Part shown: positions 23,834 to 32,402 of the stretch, piece by piece
How the letters are laid out: every line of letters begins with the position of its first letter
Position numbering within the stretch: the first letter of the stretch is position 1
Source: Rhodospirillales bacterium CG15_BIG_FIL_POST_REV_8_21_14_020_66_15
GTDB taxonomy: Bacteria > Pseudomonadota > Alphaproteobacteria > Rhodospirillales > Casp-alpha2
Length of the DNA: 32,551 bases
Direction: 5' to 3'
NCBI GenBank assembly: GCA_002781745.1
Contig: PFFW01000043.1
Coordinates: 1 to 32,551 of the forward strand
Program-made: the position numbers and the translations under genes
The notes under the pieces: model-generated
Told to the model about the DNA's origin: nothing
Seen by the model: only the letters and a program-made list of their open reading frames with translations
The model's database searches: none

Positions 23834-24775
23834 ATGGCGCTTACCGTGGCCATCCAGATGGACCATGTGTCGTCCATCGACATCAAGGGCGACAGCACCT
23901 TCGTCCTGGCGCTGGAGGCCCAGCGCCGCGGCCACAGGCTGCTGCACTACCTGCCCGGCGACCTGTCCTATCACCACGGCCGGGTCACGGCCTGGGCCGA
24001 GGAGCTGGAGGTGCGGCGCGAGGCGGGCAACCACTACACCCTGGGCGAGACGGCGCGCATCGACCTGGCGGACGCGGCCGACGTGGTGCTGATGCGCCAG
24101 GACCCGCCGTTCGACATGGCCTACATCACGGCGACCCACATGCTGGAGATGATCCATCCCGGGACCCTGGTGGTGAACGACCCGGCCGAGGTGCGCAACG
24201 CGCCCGAAAAGCTGTTCGTCACCCGCTTCGCCGGGTTCATGCCGCCAACCCTGATCGCCTCCAACCGCAAGGACATCCTGGCCTTCCGCGCCGAGCACAA
24301 GGACATCATCGTCAAGCCGCTGTTCGGCAACGGCGGCGCCGGCGTGTTCCACATCGGGCCCGGGGACGAGAACCTGAATTCGCTGCTGGAACTGTTCACC
24401 GGCATGTTCCGCGAACCGGTCATCGTGCAGGCCTACCTGAAGGACGTGCGTCAGGGCGACAAGCGCATCATCCTGATCGACGGCGCGGTCGCGGGCGCCG
24501 TCAACCGGGTGCCGGCGGCGGGCGAGTCGCGGTCCAACATGCACGTCGGCGGCACGCCGGTGAAGTCGGAGCTGACGGCGCGCGAGCGCGAGATCTGCGA
24601 AGCCCTGGGCCCCGAGCTGAAGGCGCGCGGCCTGATCTTCGTCGGCATCGACGTGATCGGCGGGTATCTCACCGAGATCAACGTGACCTCGCCCACCGGC
24701 CTGCAGGAAATCAACCGCTTTGATGGTGTTTCTCTGGAAAGCGACATCTGGGACGCCATCGAGGCGCGGCTTTAG
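23834..24775 (+). CDS. gshB: Glutathione synthetase
   Basis: ATP-grasp ligase joining gamma-glutamylcysteine and glycine to give glutathione. Its 313 aa is the usual length. Motifs: [19 protein letters not shown] at the N-terminus, [20 protein letters not shown], the ATP-grasp loop [15 protein letters not shown], and the C-terminal [20 protein letters not shown] followed by GLQEINRF, which carries the metal ligands. Start is ATG 23834, 72 nt after the SirB1-family gene, with GGATTCCTCC upstream. It is probably a separate unit from, or the distal part of, the rsmI operon. Confidence 0.98.
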   Translation: MALTVAIQMDHVSSIDIKGDSTFVLALEAQRRGHRLLHYLPGDLSYHHGRVTAWAEELEVRREAGNHYTLGETARIDLADAADVVLMRQDPPFDMAYITATHMLEMIHPGTLVVNDPAEVRNAPEKLFVTRFAGFMPPTLIASNRKDILAFRAEHKDIIVKPLFGNGGAGVFHIGPGDENLNSLLELFTGMFREPVIVQAYLKDVRQGDKRIILIDGAVAGAVNRVPAAGESRSNMHVGGTPVKSELTAREREICEALGPELKARGLIFVGIDVIGGYLTEINVTSPTGLQEINRFDGVSLESDIWDAIEARL

Positions 24776-24800
24776 AAACATCGCAAAAGGGGAGCGTGAC

Positions 24801-25562
24801 ATGGCACTGATCGAGGGAATGGCCGAGGTCCCCACGCGCTACGGCCGCATGCCGTCGTTCGTCGCCCGGCCCGACGCGGGCGGGCCGTTTCCGCCCGTGA
24901 TCTTCTATATGGACGCGCCGGGCTTCCGCGAGGAGCTGTGCAACATGGCGCGGCGCATCGCCAAGGCGGGCTACTACTGCATCCTGCCGGACCTGTACTA
25001 CCGGCTCGGCACCATCCGCCTCGACATCGCGCGGCGCACCGACGCCATGACCAATGTGTTCCGCGCCGCCATGAACTCGCTCACCAACGCCGACGTGACC
25101 GACGACACGGCGGGCGTCCTCGCCTTCCTCGACGCCCAGGCGGACGCGGCGCCGGGACCGGTCGGCTGCGTCGGTCATTGCATGAGCGGGCGCTACGTGA
25201 CGACCGTCGCCGGGCGCTTCCCGACACGCATCAAGGCGGCGGCGTCGATGTACGGGGTCGGCATCGTCACCGACGCCGAGGTTTCGCCGCACCTGCTGCT
25301 CGATCGGGTGCGGGGCGAGATGCTGTTCGTGTTCGCCGAGACCGACGCCCATGTGCCGCAGGCCACGGTCGAGGCCCTGAAGAAGGCGATCCGGAAGACC
25401 GGCGTGAAGGCGACCGTCATACAGCCCAAGGGCACCGAGCACGGGTTCCAGTTCGCCGAGCGCCCGGTCTACGCCCCGGTGCAGGCCGAGGCCGCCTGGG
25501 ACGGGCTGTTCGCCCTGTGGGAGCGCACCCTGAAGAAGGGCCCCGCCCGCGCCCGCAAGTAG
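24801..25562 (+). CDS. Dienelactone hydrolase family protein
   Basis: A 253-aa alpha/beta hydrolase. The dienelactone hydrolase triad is visible: nucleophile Cys in VGHCMSGRY (about residue 121), Asp in FAETDAHVPQ (about 180) and His in KGTEHGFQF (about 214). The core begins PPVIFYMDAPGFREELCNMA. True dienelactone hydrolases act in chloroaromatic breakdown, but most chromosomal homologues have unknown ester substrates, and no aromatic-degradation genes are nearby. Start is ATG 24801 with GGGGAG upstream, 25 nt after gshB, so the two are likely co-transcribed. Confidence 0.93.
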   Translation: MALIEGMAEVPTRYGRMPSFVARPDAGGPFPPVIFYMDAPGFREELCNMARRIAKAGYYCILPDLYYRLGTIRLDIARRTDAMTNVFRAAMNSLTNADVTDDTAGVLAFLDAQADAAPGPVGCVGHCMSGRYVTTVAGRFPTRIKAAASMYGVGIVTDAEVSPHLLLDRVRGEMLFVFAETDAHVPQATVEALKKAIRKTGVKATVIQPKGTEHGFQFAERPVYAPVQAEAAWDGLFALWERTLKKGPARARK

Positions 25563-25594
25563 TGCCCGGCGAGCGGCCGCGCCGGGAAAGACCG

Positions 25595-27364
25595 TCAGCG
25601 GGTTTGTCCGGCCGCAACCCGGGCAAGCGGGTCGTCCTCGATCGGCAACAGCACGGTGACCGTCGTCCCGTGGTCGACGCGGCTTTCGATCTTCAGCCGG
25701 CCGCCGTGCATTTCGACCAGCGATTTCGTGATCGACAGGCCAAGTCCCCATCCTTTCTCCGTTCTGTACGGATCGCGCAGACCGCGCGTGAAGGGATCGG
25801 TGATGTCCGGCAGAAGGTCCTCGGGAATCCCCTTGCCGGTGTCGGCCACGGAAACGGACAGCATTTTCCGCACCTTTGACGCCTGCAGGATGATCGTGCC
25901 GCCGTCCGGTGTGTACTTGACCGCGTTCGACAACAGGTTGAGCAGAACCTGCTTGAACGCCCGCGGATCGACAAAGATGTCCGGCAGCCCCTGCGACACC
26001 TGTCTTTCGAAGCTGATCCGCTTGCTCGCCATGGCGGGGTCGAAGGCTTGCAGGCAGTCGTCGATCACGTCGGTCGCCGAGATCAGGGCCCTGGTCAAAT
26101 CCCGCTTGCCCGCCTCGATGGTGGAAATATCAAGCAGGTCGTTGACCAGCGCCAGCAGATGTTGGGCGCTGCCGTGGATATAGTCGGCGTATTCCTTGTT
26201 CTTTTCCGCCGACACCGGTCCCGCGTATTCGGAGCCGAGGACTTCGGAGAAACCCAGGATCGCGTTGAGGGGAGTGCGGAGTTCGTGGCTCACCGTCGCC
26301 AGGAATTCCGATTTCGTCCGGCTTGATTGTTCCGCGTTGTGAAGGGCGATCCGGCGCGCCTCGTCGGCGCGTTTCAATTCGGTGATGTCGATGAAGGACA
26401 TGGCCGTCCCGCCTTCGGGCGTGGGCGCCTCCTCGATCCTGTACCATCGTCCGTCCGTGAACTGGCGCTCGATATTGATCGACGTCTTATGGTGCTGGGC
26501 GAGACGCGCGCGGATGAATTCCTCTTCCCGGCCGACCGCCTCGGCGATAAGCCCCTGCGCCACGTTCGCCCGGATCATTTCCTCGAAGGTGCCGCCGCGC
26601 TCCAGCATGTCTCGGGCGTGGGGCCAGATTTCCACGTATTTTGCGTTGACGGCGATCAGACGGTCTTCGGGGTCGTAAAGCGCGAAGCCTTCCTGCAGGC
26701 TGTCGATCGCACCGCGCAGCCGCGCCTCGCTTTTCTTCAGGGCCTCGTCGTGGGCCTTGCGTTCGGTGATATCCAGGGTATGGGCGACGAAGTAGAGCGG
26801 CCGGCCGGCCTCGTCGCGGAGCAACGAGGCGGTCACCTCGCCCCAGACGATTCGTCCGTCCTTGTGAAGGTAGGATCTTTCATTGGTATAGGAGTCAAGG
26901 TCGCCGTCGATGACCTGCTGGCGCAGTTTCTGACTTTTTCTCAAAAGGTCGTCGTCGGCGGCGGTGCTTTGCATGGAGGTGTTTTCAAGCTCCTCCAGCG
27001 TGCGGCCCATGAAGCGGGCAAGCGCGTGGTTGACCTTGAACCGCTGTCCGTCGAGATCGATCAGGGCCATGCCGATCGGAGAATATTCGAAGACGTGCAG
27101 GAATTGTTTTTCCCGTTCCCCGGATTCCTCCAGCAGCCGTTGTTCCTTGCGGAAACCCCTGTCGAGAAGGACCATCGGGACAACCAGGCCGACGGCCGAA
27201 ACTCCCAGGGCCGTGTACATGAATTCCCACCGGTCGCGCGCGCTTTCCGGATCGGTCGCGTCGAACGCCAGCGGCTCCAGGCCGAATTCCCATAGCAGGC
27301 CGACCGCAAGCACGACGAGCACGCTCAGGAAATATATGTACAGGGCGCGCCGGCCGACCATCAT
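25595..27364 (-). CDS. Membrane sensor histidine kinase with two PAS domains
   Basis: Predicted two-component kinase of 589 aa. Two helices, about 8-28 (IYFLSVLVVLAVGLLW) and 49-68 (YTALGVSAVGLVVPMVLL), flank a periplasmic loop of only about 20 residues. PAS 1 is at about 90-205 (ending LDITERK) and PAS 2 at about 215-335 (SLQEGFALYDPEDRLIAVNA). The dimerisation domain carries His 359 (ATVSHELRTPLN). The ATPase domain has the N-box LLNLLSNAVKYTPDGG, DTGKGIPED and GWGLGLSITKSLVEMHGG. There is no receiver domain, and no response regulator gene is adjacent, so its partner lies elsewhere. The start is uncertain: ATG 27364 or 27361, with AGGAGG 13 nt upstream. Cytoplasmic PAS sensing, perhaps redox, is plausible. 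Confidence 0.95.
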   Translation of the reverse strand: MMVGRRALYIYFLSVLVVLAVGLLWEFGLEPLAFDATDPESARDRWEFMYTALGVSAVGLVVPMVLLDRGFRKEQRLLEESGEREKQFLHVFEYSPIGMALIDLDGQRFKVNHALARFMGRTLEELENTSMQSTAADDDLLRKSQKLRQQVIDGDLDSYTNERSYLHKDGRIVWGEVTASLLRDEAGRPLYFVAHTLDITERKAHDEALKKSEARLRGAIDSLQEGFALYDPEDRLIAVNAKYVEIWPHARDMLERGGTFEEMIRANVAQGLIAEAVGREEEFIRARLAQHHKTSINIERQFTDGRWYRIEEAPTPEGGTAMSFIDITELKRADEARRIALHNAEQSSRTKSEFLATVSHELRTPLNAILGFSEVLGSEYAGPVSAEKNKEYADYIHGSAQHLLALVNDLLDISTIEAGKRDLTRALISATDVIDDCLQAFDPAMASKRISFERQVSQGLPDIFVDPRAFKQVLLNLLSNAVKYTPDGGTIILQASKVRKMLSVSVADTGKGIPEDLLPDITDPFTRGLRDPYRTEKGWGLGLSITKSLVEMHGGRLKIESRVDHGTTVTVLLPIEDDPLARVAAGQTR

Positions 27365-27754
27365 GGAGCCCGATTGTCCTCCTGTTTTACCGCGGTTATC
27401 TTCGGCCCCGGACCCGCCGACCGTCAAGCTTGCCCATTGATCTATGAACCGGCCTCAATCCACGCGCTTTTCGTGCCGATAAACCAGATTGCCGATGCGG
27501 CGGCGCGGACCGAGCGGACGACCTCCTGAGACGTCGCATCCGGAAAGGCGGCGGCCTGTCGGTCCGCCGACCGGACCGATACCAGGCATGGGCGATTATT
27601 CGCCCTAACATGGTCGTGACGGGGGTGGTCGGGCGCCTGGCGGAGACGTTCCCCACGGGCGCCCTGACCGGGATTCGCTTTGCGGCGGACGGCTGGGCCG
27701 AGATCGACGAGGGCCTGGGCTACCTTCGCCGGCTCGGCTCGTCCGGCCGCGGGA
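27365..27754. other. Intergenic stretch between histidine kinase and ompW
   Basis: No gene is recognised. It contains an 8-bp perfect hairpin (27559-27579, arms TCGGTCCG and CGGACCGA, loop CCGAC) and a GC3-rich open frame on the plus strand (27610-27819) that resembles nothing known and runs antisense into ompW. It should also hold the kinase promoter, but no clear hexamers were seen. Confidence 0.4.
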
Positions 27755-28384
27755 TCAGAACTTGTAGCCGACCCCGATACCGACAACCCACGGATCGAGG
27801 TCCGTGCCCTTGGCGTTGATGGCGCCGCCGTTGGCCTTGATGTCCGTGGAGACGAAGACCTTCTTGACGTCGAAGTTCAGCGACCACTTGTCGTTCAGCT
27901 TGTAGTCGACGCCCGCCTGGAAGGCGTAGCCGAACTCGTCGCTGTACGACACCCGGTTCACGCTCGGGCCCTTCTTGTCCGCGTAGGTGATGGTGTAGTT
28001 CACGCCGGCGCCGACGTAGGGATTCCACGTGCCGTCCGGATTGAAGTGGTACTGCAGGGTCAGCACCGGCGGCAGGGCCCGGACCGTGCCCAGGTCGAGG
28101 TTGCCCGACGTGGAGTCCCGCACGCTGACGCGGTGCTTGGTGGTCGCCAGGATCAGCTCGGCCGAGATGCTCTTGGTGAAGAAATAGGTGAAGTCCAGTT
28201 CGGGCACGTAGTCGTCGGAGGTGCTGGCGCGGCCGCCGAGGGCGTCGGTGGTGCCGTCCGTATCGGTCATGAAGCCGATGCCGCGCAGGCGCATCAGAAT
28301 ATCGCCGGGTTCCGCGGCAGCGGCAGGGGCGGCCGCGGCGCCCGCCAGGGCGAGCGCCAGAACGCCCGTGATGATGGATCGCAT
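27755..28384 (-). CDS. ompW: OmpW family outer-membrane beta-barrel protein
   Basis: Small eight-strand outer-membrane porin-like protein for small hydrophobic molecules. It is 209 aa: signal peptide (MRSIITGVLALALAGAAAAP, cleavage after AAAA), then ILMRLRGIGFMTDTDG, PELDFTYFFTKSISAELILA, VLTLQYHFNPDGTWNPYVGA and the C-terminal WVVGIGVGYKF ending in Phe, as outer-membrane barrels do. Start is ATG 28384 with GAGGA 10 nt upstream. A consensus FNR box sits 91-104 nt upstream of the start, so it is probably induced when oxygen is low, as known for ompW in enterics. Confidence 0.95.
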   Translation of the reverse strand: MRSIITGVLALALAGAAAAPAAAAEPGDILMRLRGIGFMTDTDGTTDALGGRASTSDDYVPELDFTYFFTKSISAELILATTKHRVSVRDSTSGNLDLGTVRALPPVLTLQYHFNPDGTWNPYVGAGVNYTITYADKKGPSVNRVSYSDEFGYAFQAGVDYKLNDKWSLNFDVKKVFVSTDIKANGGAINAKGTDLDPWVVGIGVGYKF

Positions 28385-28446
28385 GTGGGGGAGTCCTCGT
28401 CTTTGAAGTTGGTTATGAATGCAATAACCACAAGAATGGTAGGGAT

Positions 28447-28488
28447 AAATTAGGCGGCCTTTCGCAGGTGCGAATTGATATAGATCAA
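28447..28488 (-). promoter_or_regulatory. FNR/Anr-dependent class II promoter of ompW
   Basis: TTGATATAGATCAA (28475-28488) matches the FNR consensus TTGAT-N4-ATCAA at every fixed position. On the minus strand a -10-like TAATTT (complement of 28447-28452) places transcription start near 28440, and the box centre (28481.5) then falls at -41.5, the classic position for FNR activation. The box could also influence divergent comM. Confidence 0.75.
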
Positions 28489-28617
28489 CCGACGATCGGA
28501 GGTCGGATGCCGGGGGCTGCGGTCGGCGCGCTCCTCCGGCCCTCTCGCTCTATGCAAGGACGATTGGCGGTCCTACAATTGCTCGTATTCGGATCAACCG
28601 CCGGGGAGGACGTAACG

Positions 28618-30156
28618 GTGGTCGCACGCATCGCCACCGTCGCCTTTCAGGGCATCGAAGTCCTGGACGTGGACGTCCAGGTGCAGATGACCGGCGGCCT
28701 GCCGGCCTTCGCCGTGGTCGGCCTGCCCGACAAGGCGGTCGCCGAAAGCCGCGAGCGGGTGCGCGCGGCGCTGCACGCCATGGGCCTGGCCCTGCCGCCG
28801 AAACGCATCACCGTGAACCTGGCGCCCGCCGACCTGGCCAAGGAGGGCAGCCATTTCGACCTGCCCATCGCGCTGGCGCTGCTGACCGCCATGGACGTGC
28901 TGCCGGCCGACGACATGGCGCGCCATCTGGCGCTCGGCGAGCTGGCGCTGGACGGCGCGCTGGCCCCGGTGGCGGGCGTGCTGCCCGCCGCCGTGCACGC
29001 CAACGCGCGCGGCCTCGGCCTAGTCTGCCCGGCGGCCCAGGGCGGCGAGGCGACCTGGGCCGGCGGCGACGGCATCCTGGCGCCCGGGAGCCTGCTGGCG
29101 CTGGTCAACCACTTCAAGGGCGCCCAGGTGCTGGGCCCGCCCGCCCGGCCCCCGGCCGGGGGCGCCGCGCGCTATCCCGACCTCGCCGACATCAAGGGCC
29201 AGGAGACGGCCAAGCGCGGGCTCGAGATCGCCGCCGCGGGCGGCCACAACCTCCTGATGGTCGGCCCGCCGGGGGCCGGCAAGTCGATGCTGGCGCAGCG
29301 CCTGCCGGGCCTGCTGCCGCCCCTGGAGCCCGAGGAGATCCTGGAGGTTTCCATGGTCCAGAGCCTGGCCGGCGCGCTGACCGGCGGCGGCCTCTCACGG
29401 CAGCGGCCGTTCCGCGACCCGCACCATTCGGCGAGCCTGCCGGCCCTGGTCGGCGGCGGGATGCGGGCGCGACCGGGCGAGGTTTCGCTGGCCCACCTCG
29501 GCGTGCTGTTCCTCGACGAACTGCCCGAGTTCCAGCGCGCCGCCCTGGAAAGCCTGCGCCAGCCGCTGGAGACCGGGCGCGTCGCGGTGGCGCGGGCCAA
29601 CGCGCATGTCACCTATCCGGCGCGGGTGCAGCTGGTCGCCGCCATGAACCCCTGCCGCTGCGGCTACCTGGGCGACGCGGCGCAGGCCTGCTCCAAGGCG
29701 CCGCGCTGCGCCGAGGACTACCAGAACCGCATCTCGGGCCCCCTGTTCGACCGCATCGACCTGCACCTGGAGGTGCCGGCCGTGAGCCCGCTCGACCTCG
29801 ACCTGCCGCCGCCGGCCGAAGGCTCGGCCGAGGTCGCGGCGCGGGTCGCCGCCGCGCGGCGCATCCAGTCGGACCGCTACCGGACGCTCGGCGCCGACGG
29901 CCTGCGCACCAACGCCCAGGCCGACGGCGAGCTGCTGGACAAGGTGGCGCGGCCCGACGACGCGGGGCGCAGGCTGCTGGTCGAGGCGGCCGAACGCCTG
30001 GGCCTGTCGGCGCGGGGCTATCACCGGGTGCTGCGCGTCGCGCGCACCCTGGCCGACCTGGAGGGGGCGGACGGCGTGGCGCGCCTGCACGTGGCCGAGG
30101 CGTTGTCGTTCAGAAGGATCGCGCCGGGGCGGGGGCTGCTGGGAAGCCGGTTCTAG
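28618..30156 (+). CDS. comM: ComM/YifB family AAA+ ATPase (Mg-chelatase-like helicase)
   Basis: ComM hexamers unwind branched DNA during integration of transforming DNA. From GTG 28618, with GGGAGGA 7 nt upstream, the protein is 512 aa. The N-terminal Lon-protease-like fold (residues 1-180) contains PAFAVVGLPDKAVAESRERV and KEGSHFDLPIALALL. Walker A is GPPGAGKS at 216-223 and Walker B VLFLDELPEF from residue 296. A Cys motif (CRCGYLG and CSKAPRC) and GPLFDRIDLHLEV follow, then the helical C-terminal domain with AERLGLSARGYHRVLRVART. An upstream in-frame GTG (28468) overlaps the FNR box and is unlikely. No other competence gene is present here. Confidence 0.97.
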   Translation: MVARIATVAFQGIEVLDVDVQVQMTGGLPAFAVVGLPDKAVAESRERVRAALHAMGLALPPKRITVNLAPADLAKEGSHFDLPIALALLTAMDVLPADDMARHLALGELALDGALAPVAGVLPAAVHANARGLGLVCPAAQGGEATWAGGDGILAPGSLLALVNHFKGAQVLGPPARPPAGGAARYPDLADIKGQETAKRGLEIAAAGGHNLLMVGPPGAGKSMLAQRLPGLLPPLEPEEILEVSMVQSLAGALTGGGLSRQRPFRDPHHSASLPALVGGGMRARPGEVSLAHLGVLFLDELPEFQRAALESLRQPLETGRVAVARANAHVTYPARVQLVAAMNPCRCGYLGDAAQACSKAPRCAEDYQNRISGPLFDRIDLHLEVPAVSPLDLDLPPPAEGSAEVAARVAAARRIQSDRYRTLGADGLRTNAQADGELLDKVARPDDAGRRLLVEAAERLGLSARGYHRVLRVARTLADLEGADGVARLHVAEALSFRRIAPGRGLLGSRF

Positions 30157-30215
30157 GCGGAAATCGATGCGGGCGTTCAGCAGAACCCGGCACGTATCCC
30201 GTTTGGTCGTGTGCG

Positions 30216-31142
30216 TCATTGGACATGGGCTGTCTGGCTTGCGACCTTGTCGCCGTCGACAAACACTGCGAATTGGGCCCAATTGCCGGGACAACAACTG
30301 GGCGCGGCAAGGTTTTCGAGGATGAAAAAGGGGCGGATCTCGGTAACGGTGTATTCGAACTTGTACTCAGGGAGACTCGTCGGACCCGACCAGAAATGTT
30401 GCACGGTAATCACGCTCCCTACGGGCGGCGGCTCCCGGAACACCATCAAGATCTGTCCCATCGTGCCGTCACTTGGAACCTGGTTTCCCTTGCTGCCGGC
30501 GGTCAGCCGATTCATCAGTTCGTCCGCCCCGACACTGACGGCAATATCGGAGAAGTGGCTGACGGTATCCAGGCTCCATGGGACCGCAAGGATCCGGACA
30601 TCAAATTGTTCGGGGCTGGTCGGCGTCAGCGGTACGAGAGTCTGTTCGGCAAGAAGCCATTCGCCATTGCGTGACGAGAAGCGAAGAGTTTCAAGGAATC
30701 GGGGATTGAAATGCGTTGATCGGTAGGTCGACAGAGCGACGACTGTCACTCCGGGCGTCCGGCTCTCCGAGACGGCGATGCCCATGACGGCGTACTGCAA
30801 GTCGCGGCGCGGGGCGGCGCTGCGCATCCACTCCGACCGCGCGGCGAGAAAGTCACGTCGTGTTTCCGTGATTACTTTCCCCTCGGCCACCACGAGGTGC
30901 CGTTTGTAGTCGTCGGCCAGAAGTTGCTTGATCGTCGTCAGGTCGAACGTCTCATGACCTTGCTTTAGGTCCTTGATCGCCTGCAGAACAGCGGCTCTCA
31001 CCCTGTCCACCGCGACGAAATTTCTCGTGTTGTCGGCAAACCGTGTTTCTGTCGCTGCCGGGTCCACTCGGGCCACGGTCTGGCAACCGCCTAAAACCAG
31101 CGCGGCAAGAACCGTGGCGACTGTCCGCGAGGTCACCTGCAT
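30216..31142 (-). CDS. Hypothetical lipoprotein with NTF2-like region
   Basis: A 308-aa lipoprotein: signal RTVATVLAALVLGGC with the lipobox Cys at about residue 20. Residues about 40-175 resemble an NTF2/SnoaL-type fold (AVLQAIKDLKQGHETFDLTT, LLADDYKRHLVVAEGKVITE, TLRFSSRNGEWLLAEQTLVP). The rest (about 180-308) looks beta-rich and includes GSVITVQHFWSGPTSLPEYK and a CC pair near residue 285. Function unknown. Start is ATG 31142, 7 nt after the stop of the exported 120-aa gene upstream, so they form one transcription unit. Its 3' end converges with comM, with 59 nt between. Confidence 0.75.
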   Translation of the reverse strand: MQVTSRTVATVLAALVLGGCQTVARVDPAATETRFADNTRNFVAVDRVRAAVLQAIKDLKQGHETFDLTTIKQLLADDYKRHLVVAEGKVITETRRDFLAARSEWMRSAAPRRDLQYAVMGIAVSESRTPGVTVVALSTYRSTHFNPRFLETLRFSSRNGEWLLAEQTLVPLTPTSPEQFDVRILAVPWSLDTVSHFSDIAVSVGADELMNRLTAGSKGNQVPSDGTMGQILMVFREPPPVGSVITVQHFWSGPTSLPEYKFEYTVTEIRPFFILENLAAPSCCPGNWAQFAVFVDGDKVASQTAHVQ

Positions 31143-31149
31143 GGCGCGG

Positions 31150-31512
31150 TCAGCGGCCGGACATCACGACCGACCGGATAAGCCGATCGATCGCGGCGGC
31201 GTGAGCCACATCGGGCGGGAACGTTGCGGCGCTGGAAGACATTGTGGGCACGGAAATGGGAAAACCCACTCGACGCCCGGCCTTGGCAGCACTTGAGACC
31301 GCTGAATGCACGGCGTCGGGGATCGGACGCTCCGCCGGTATCGGGTGGATGCCCTCAACCGGCCTTGCCTTTGCGGCCGACGGTACGAAACCCGCGCCGG
31401 AATCACCCAATGGCACGCCCGGTATGCTCCAGTCCGCCACGGCGGGAACAGCGGCGAGGACAATCCCGCCTACTATGACGCAGCAAGTTCGAATTGCGAT
31501 CCAACCGGCCAT
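31150..31512 (-). CDS. Small exported hypothetical protein
   Basis: A 120-aa frame with a convincing signal peptide (RTCCVIVGGIVLAAVPAVA, predicted cut before DWSIPG). The mature part is Pro/Ala/Ser-rich and low in predicted structure: SAAKARPVEGIHPIPAERPI and SSSAATFPPDVAHAAAIDRL. The unusual CC in the signal could also act as lipobox-like, but no L-x-x-C pattern fits. It precedes the NTF2-like lipoprotein gene by 7 nt on the same strand. The two exported proteins probably act together. No family recognised. Confidence 0.55.
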   Translation of the reverse strand: MAGWIAIRTCCVIVGGIVLAAVPAVADWSIPGVPLGDSGAGFVPSAAKARPVEGIHPIPAERPIPDAVHSAVSSAAKAGRRVGFPISVPTMSSSAATFPPDVAHAAAIDRLIRSVVMSGR

Positions 31513-31671
31513 TCCACGCAGGGCCCTGTCAGCAGATGGAGTCGATCAAACGACGCACCTGACTCGCTTACATTATGCAGCCTGTCAATTAGAAAATTAT
31601 CATCTGCGTGATTGTGGTGCCGGCCCCGCGGCCGCAGGTGGCGCAGCCAAGACGTGACCGGTGCGGCCGGC

Positions 31672-32034
31672 CTACTTGTTCTTCAGCATCGGCCCCGCCG
31701 GCTCGCCGCCGACCATGTGGACGTGCAGGTGGGGCACTTCCTGATGGCCGTCGACGCCCGTGTTGGCGATCAGGCGGTAGCCGGTTTCGGCGATGCCCAG
31801 CTTGTCGGCGACCTTCTTGACGGCGCGGGCATAGGCGACGATCTCGGCGTCGCTGGCGTTCTCGGCGAAGTCGGTCATGTCCAGGTAATGGCCCTTGGGG
31901 ATGATCAGGACGTGGACCCGGCGCTTGGGCTGGATGTCCTTGAAGGCCAGCACGTGCTGGTCCTCGTAGACCGTGGAGCAGGGGATTTCGCCGCGGATGA
32001 TGCGGGCGAAGATGTTGTTCTCGTCGTAGGCCAT
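31672..32034 (-). CDS. HIT family nucleotide-binding hydrolase (HinT-like)
   Basis: A 120-aa histidine-triad protein; HinT-type enzymes hydrolyse purine nucleoside phosphoramidates and aminoacyl-adenylates. Motifs: IFARIIRGEIPCSTVYEDQH, FKDIQPKRRVHVLIIPK and the triad VPHLHVHMVGG near the C-terminus. From ATG 32034, with AGGAG 7 nt upstream; an in-frame start at 32079 would overlap hisE and is rejected. It follows hisE after 16 nt, a common placement at the end of alphaproteobacterial his clusters. Confidence 0.95.
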   Translation of the reverse strand: MAYDENNIFARIIRGEIPCSTVYEDQHVLAFKDIQPKRRVHVLIIPKGHYLDMTDFAENASDAEIVAYARAVKKVADKLGIAETGYRLIANTGVDGHQEVPHLHVHMVGGEPAGPMLKNK

Positions 32035-32050
32035 TTTATGTCTCCTGCCC

Positions 32051-32386
32051 CTACTTGGTGCGGCTGTTTTTCTCGGCAATACCGGACTGCCCGGTGCGGC
32101 GCTCCAGCTCGGCCCAGACGTCGGCCGGCGCGAGGCCGAGCTGCGCCCACAGGGCGAGCAGGTGGTAGAGCACGTCGGCGCTTTCCTTGGCGACGGCGGC
32201 CGTGTCCTCGGTCAGCGCGGCGACGGCGGTTTCCACCGCCTCCTCGCCCAGCTTGCGCGCGATCAGCGGCGCGCCGCCGGCGAACAGCTTGGCCGTGTAG
32301 CTGGTGGCCGGATCGGCGCCCCCATTTTCAAAAGCCGTTTTCCGGCTGTCGATGGTGGCGAACAGGTCGTCCAGGATGTGGGTCAT
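32051..32386 (-). CDS. hisE: Phosphoribosyl-ATP pyrophosphatase
   Basis: Second step of histidine biosynthesis: hydrolyses PR-ATP to PR-AMP. It is 111 aa. Motifs: ILDDLFATIDSRK at the N-terminus, SYTAKLFAGGAPLIARKLGE and EEAVETAVAALTED, with acidic metal ligands, followed by ESADVLYHLLALWAQLGL. This is the stand-alone HisE form, not fused to HisI. Start is ATG 32386 with GAGGAGG upstream. It lies 16 nt after hisF on the same strand. Confidence 0.97.
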   Translation of the reverse strand: MTHILDDLFATIDSRKTAFENGGADPATSYTAKLFAGGAPLIARKLGEEAVETAVAALTEDTAAVAKESADVLYHLLALWAQLGLAPADVWAELERRTGQSGIAEKNSRTK

Positions 32387-32402
32387 GATCGGCCGCCTCC
32401 TC

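Noticed and set aside
27610-27819. Plus-strand open frame with GC-rich third positions between the kinase gene and ompW
   Set aside because: It resembles no protein, has no ribosome-binding site and its last third is antisense to ompW. High GC makes such frames common by chance.
28468-28617. N-terminal extension of comM from GTG 28468
   Set aside because: It starts inside the ompW control region, has no ribosome-binding site and does not resemble the family; GTG 28618 has a strong one.
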